The notes under the pieces: generated by a model
What the model saw: the letters and a program-made list of their open reading frames with translations, nothing else
Told to the model about the DNA's origin: nothing
Databases searched by the model: none
Source of the DNA: Parachlamydiaceae bacterium
GTDB lineage: Bacteria; Chlamydiota; Chlamydiia; Chlamydiales; Parachlamydiaceae
Direction of reading: 5' to 3'
Assembly: GCA_013817115.1 (NCBI GenBank)
Contig: JACDDG010000193.1
Span: 1 to 5,403 of the forward strand
Length of the DNA stretch: 5,403 nt
Translations under genes and position numbers: made by a program
Part shown: piece by piece, positions 5,242 to 5,403 of the stretch
Layout of the letters: every line of letters starts with the position of its first letter
How positions within the stretch are numbered: the first letter of the stretch is position 1

Positions 5242-5403
5242 TATACCGAAGTGCGTTTAAATTTTGGATTTTTGGCTTTGAAAGAGCCCCGCGATTGCGC
5301 GATCAAAAAAAACGACCCAATATTATACCGAAGTGTCCAAATTTTGGATTTTGGCAAAGAGAAAGCTCCCGCGATTAAGCGATCAAAAAAGACCCCATAA
5401 TAT
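5242..5403 (+). repeat. Two tandem copies of an 82-base repeat, continuing past the window
   Basis: Unit 1 starts with TATACCGAAGTG at 5242, immediately after the glycosyltransferase stop codon. Unit 2 starts with the same word at 5324, giving a period of 82 bases. Both units share, in order, an ATTTTGGATTTT block, an AAGAG or AAGC word, CCCGCGATT, GCGATCAAAAAA and a GACCC block ending in AATAT. Unit 2 contains the palindrome TCCAAA-T-TTTGGA. The window ends at the point where a third unit would begin. The same family appears at 3850-3913. No coding potential is evident. The function is unknown; the structure suggests a small nonautonomous or intergenic repeat. Confidence 0.85.

Noticed and set aside
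5291..5313. CGCG-ATTG-CGCG hairpin near an A-run as a terminator of the glycosyltransferase gene
   Set aside because: On the plus strand the stem is followed by A's, not T's. On the minus strand the T-run precedes the stem, so it is not an intrinsic terminator in either direction.
5242..5403. Repeat array considered as CRISPR
   Set aside because: Similarity extends through the whole 82-base unit with no unique spacers, so it is a tandem repeat and not a CRISPR array.

Overview
This is an AT-rich bacterial window with good AGGAGG-type ribosome binding sites. Its gene content is housekeeping (peroxiredoxin, lipopolysaccharide-core-type glycosyltransferase) mixed with accessory and decaying DNA: an insertion-sequence remnant, an ORF split by a stop codon, a degraded ORF and dispersed repeats. 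The glycosyltransferase suggests a Gram-negative. The overall look fits a host-associated lineage such as an amoeba-dwelling member of the Chlamydiota, but nothing here proves that placement.

Layout. Positions 1-495 (minus strand) hold an unrecognised reading frame that leaves the window and is interrupted by one in-frame TAA. Directly upstream of it, 521-865 is the 3' remnant of an ISL3-family insertion sequence. The end of this remnant contains a good outward promoter (TTGATA, 16 bases, TATGAT) aimed at the interrupted gene. Positions 866-1031 are very AT-rich and hold only promoter-like sequence and the ribosome binding site of the next gene.

The centrepiece is 1032-3388, a two-gene plus-strand unit. 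The first gene encodes a 709-residue protein that joins an N-terminal P-loop (STAND/AAA-like) ATPase with a winged-helix-like segment to a C-terminal RelA/SpoT-family nucleotidyltransferase domain, with the expected catalytic positions in place. The second starts 14 bases later and encodes an acidic 70-residue protein with no recognised family. Together they look like a toxin-antitoxin, abortive-infection or translocated-effector module: an ATP-dependent switch controlling an alarmone synthetase or RNA-pyrophosphokinase effector, with a small partner. This is inference from domain content and arrangement.

Converging on this unit from the minus strand is a hypothetical ORF (3377-3712) that looks like the 3' part of a longer decayed gene. 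A divergent copy of an approximately 80-base repeat follows at 3850-3913. Next comes a compact plus-strand pair: a Bcp/PrxQ-type peroxiredoxin (4004-4471) and, 8 bases later, a family-2 glycosyltransferase of the WaaE/KdtX type (4480-5241). From the glycosyltransferase stop codon to the window end are two tandem copies, period 82 bases, of the same repeat seen at 3850.
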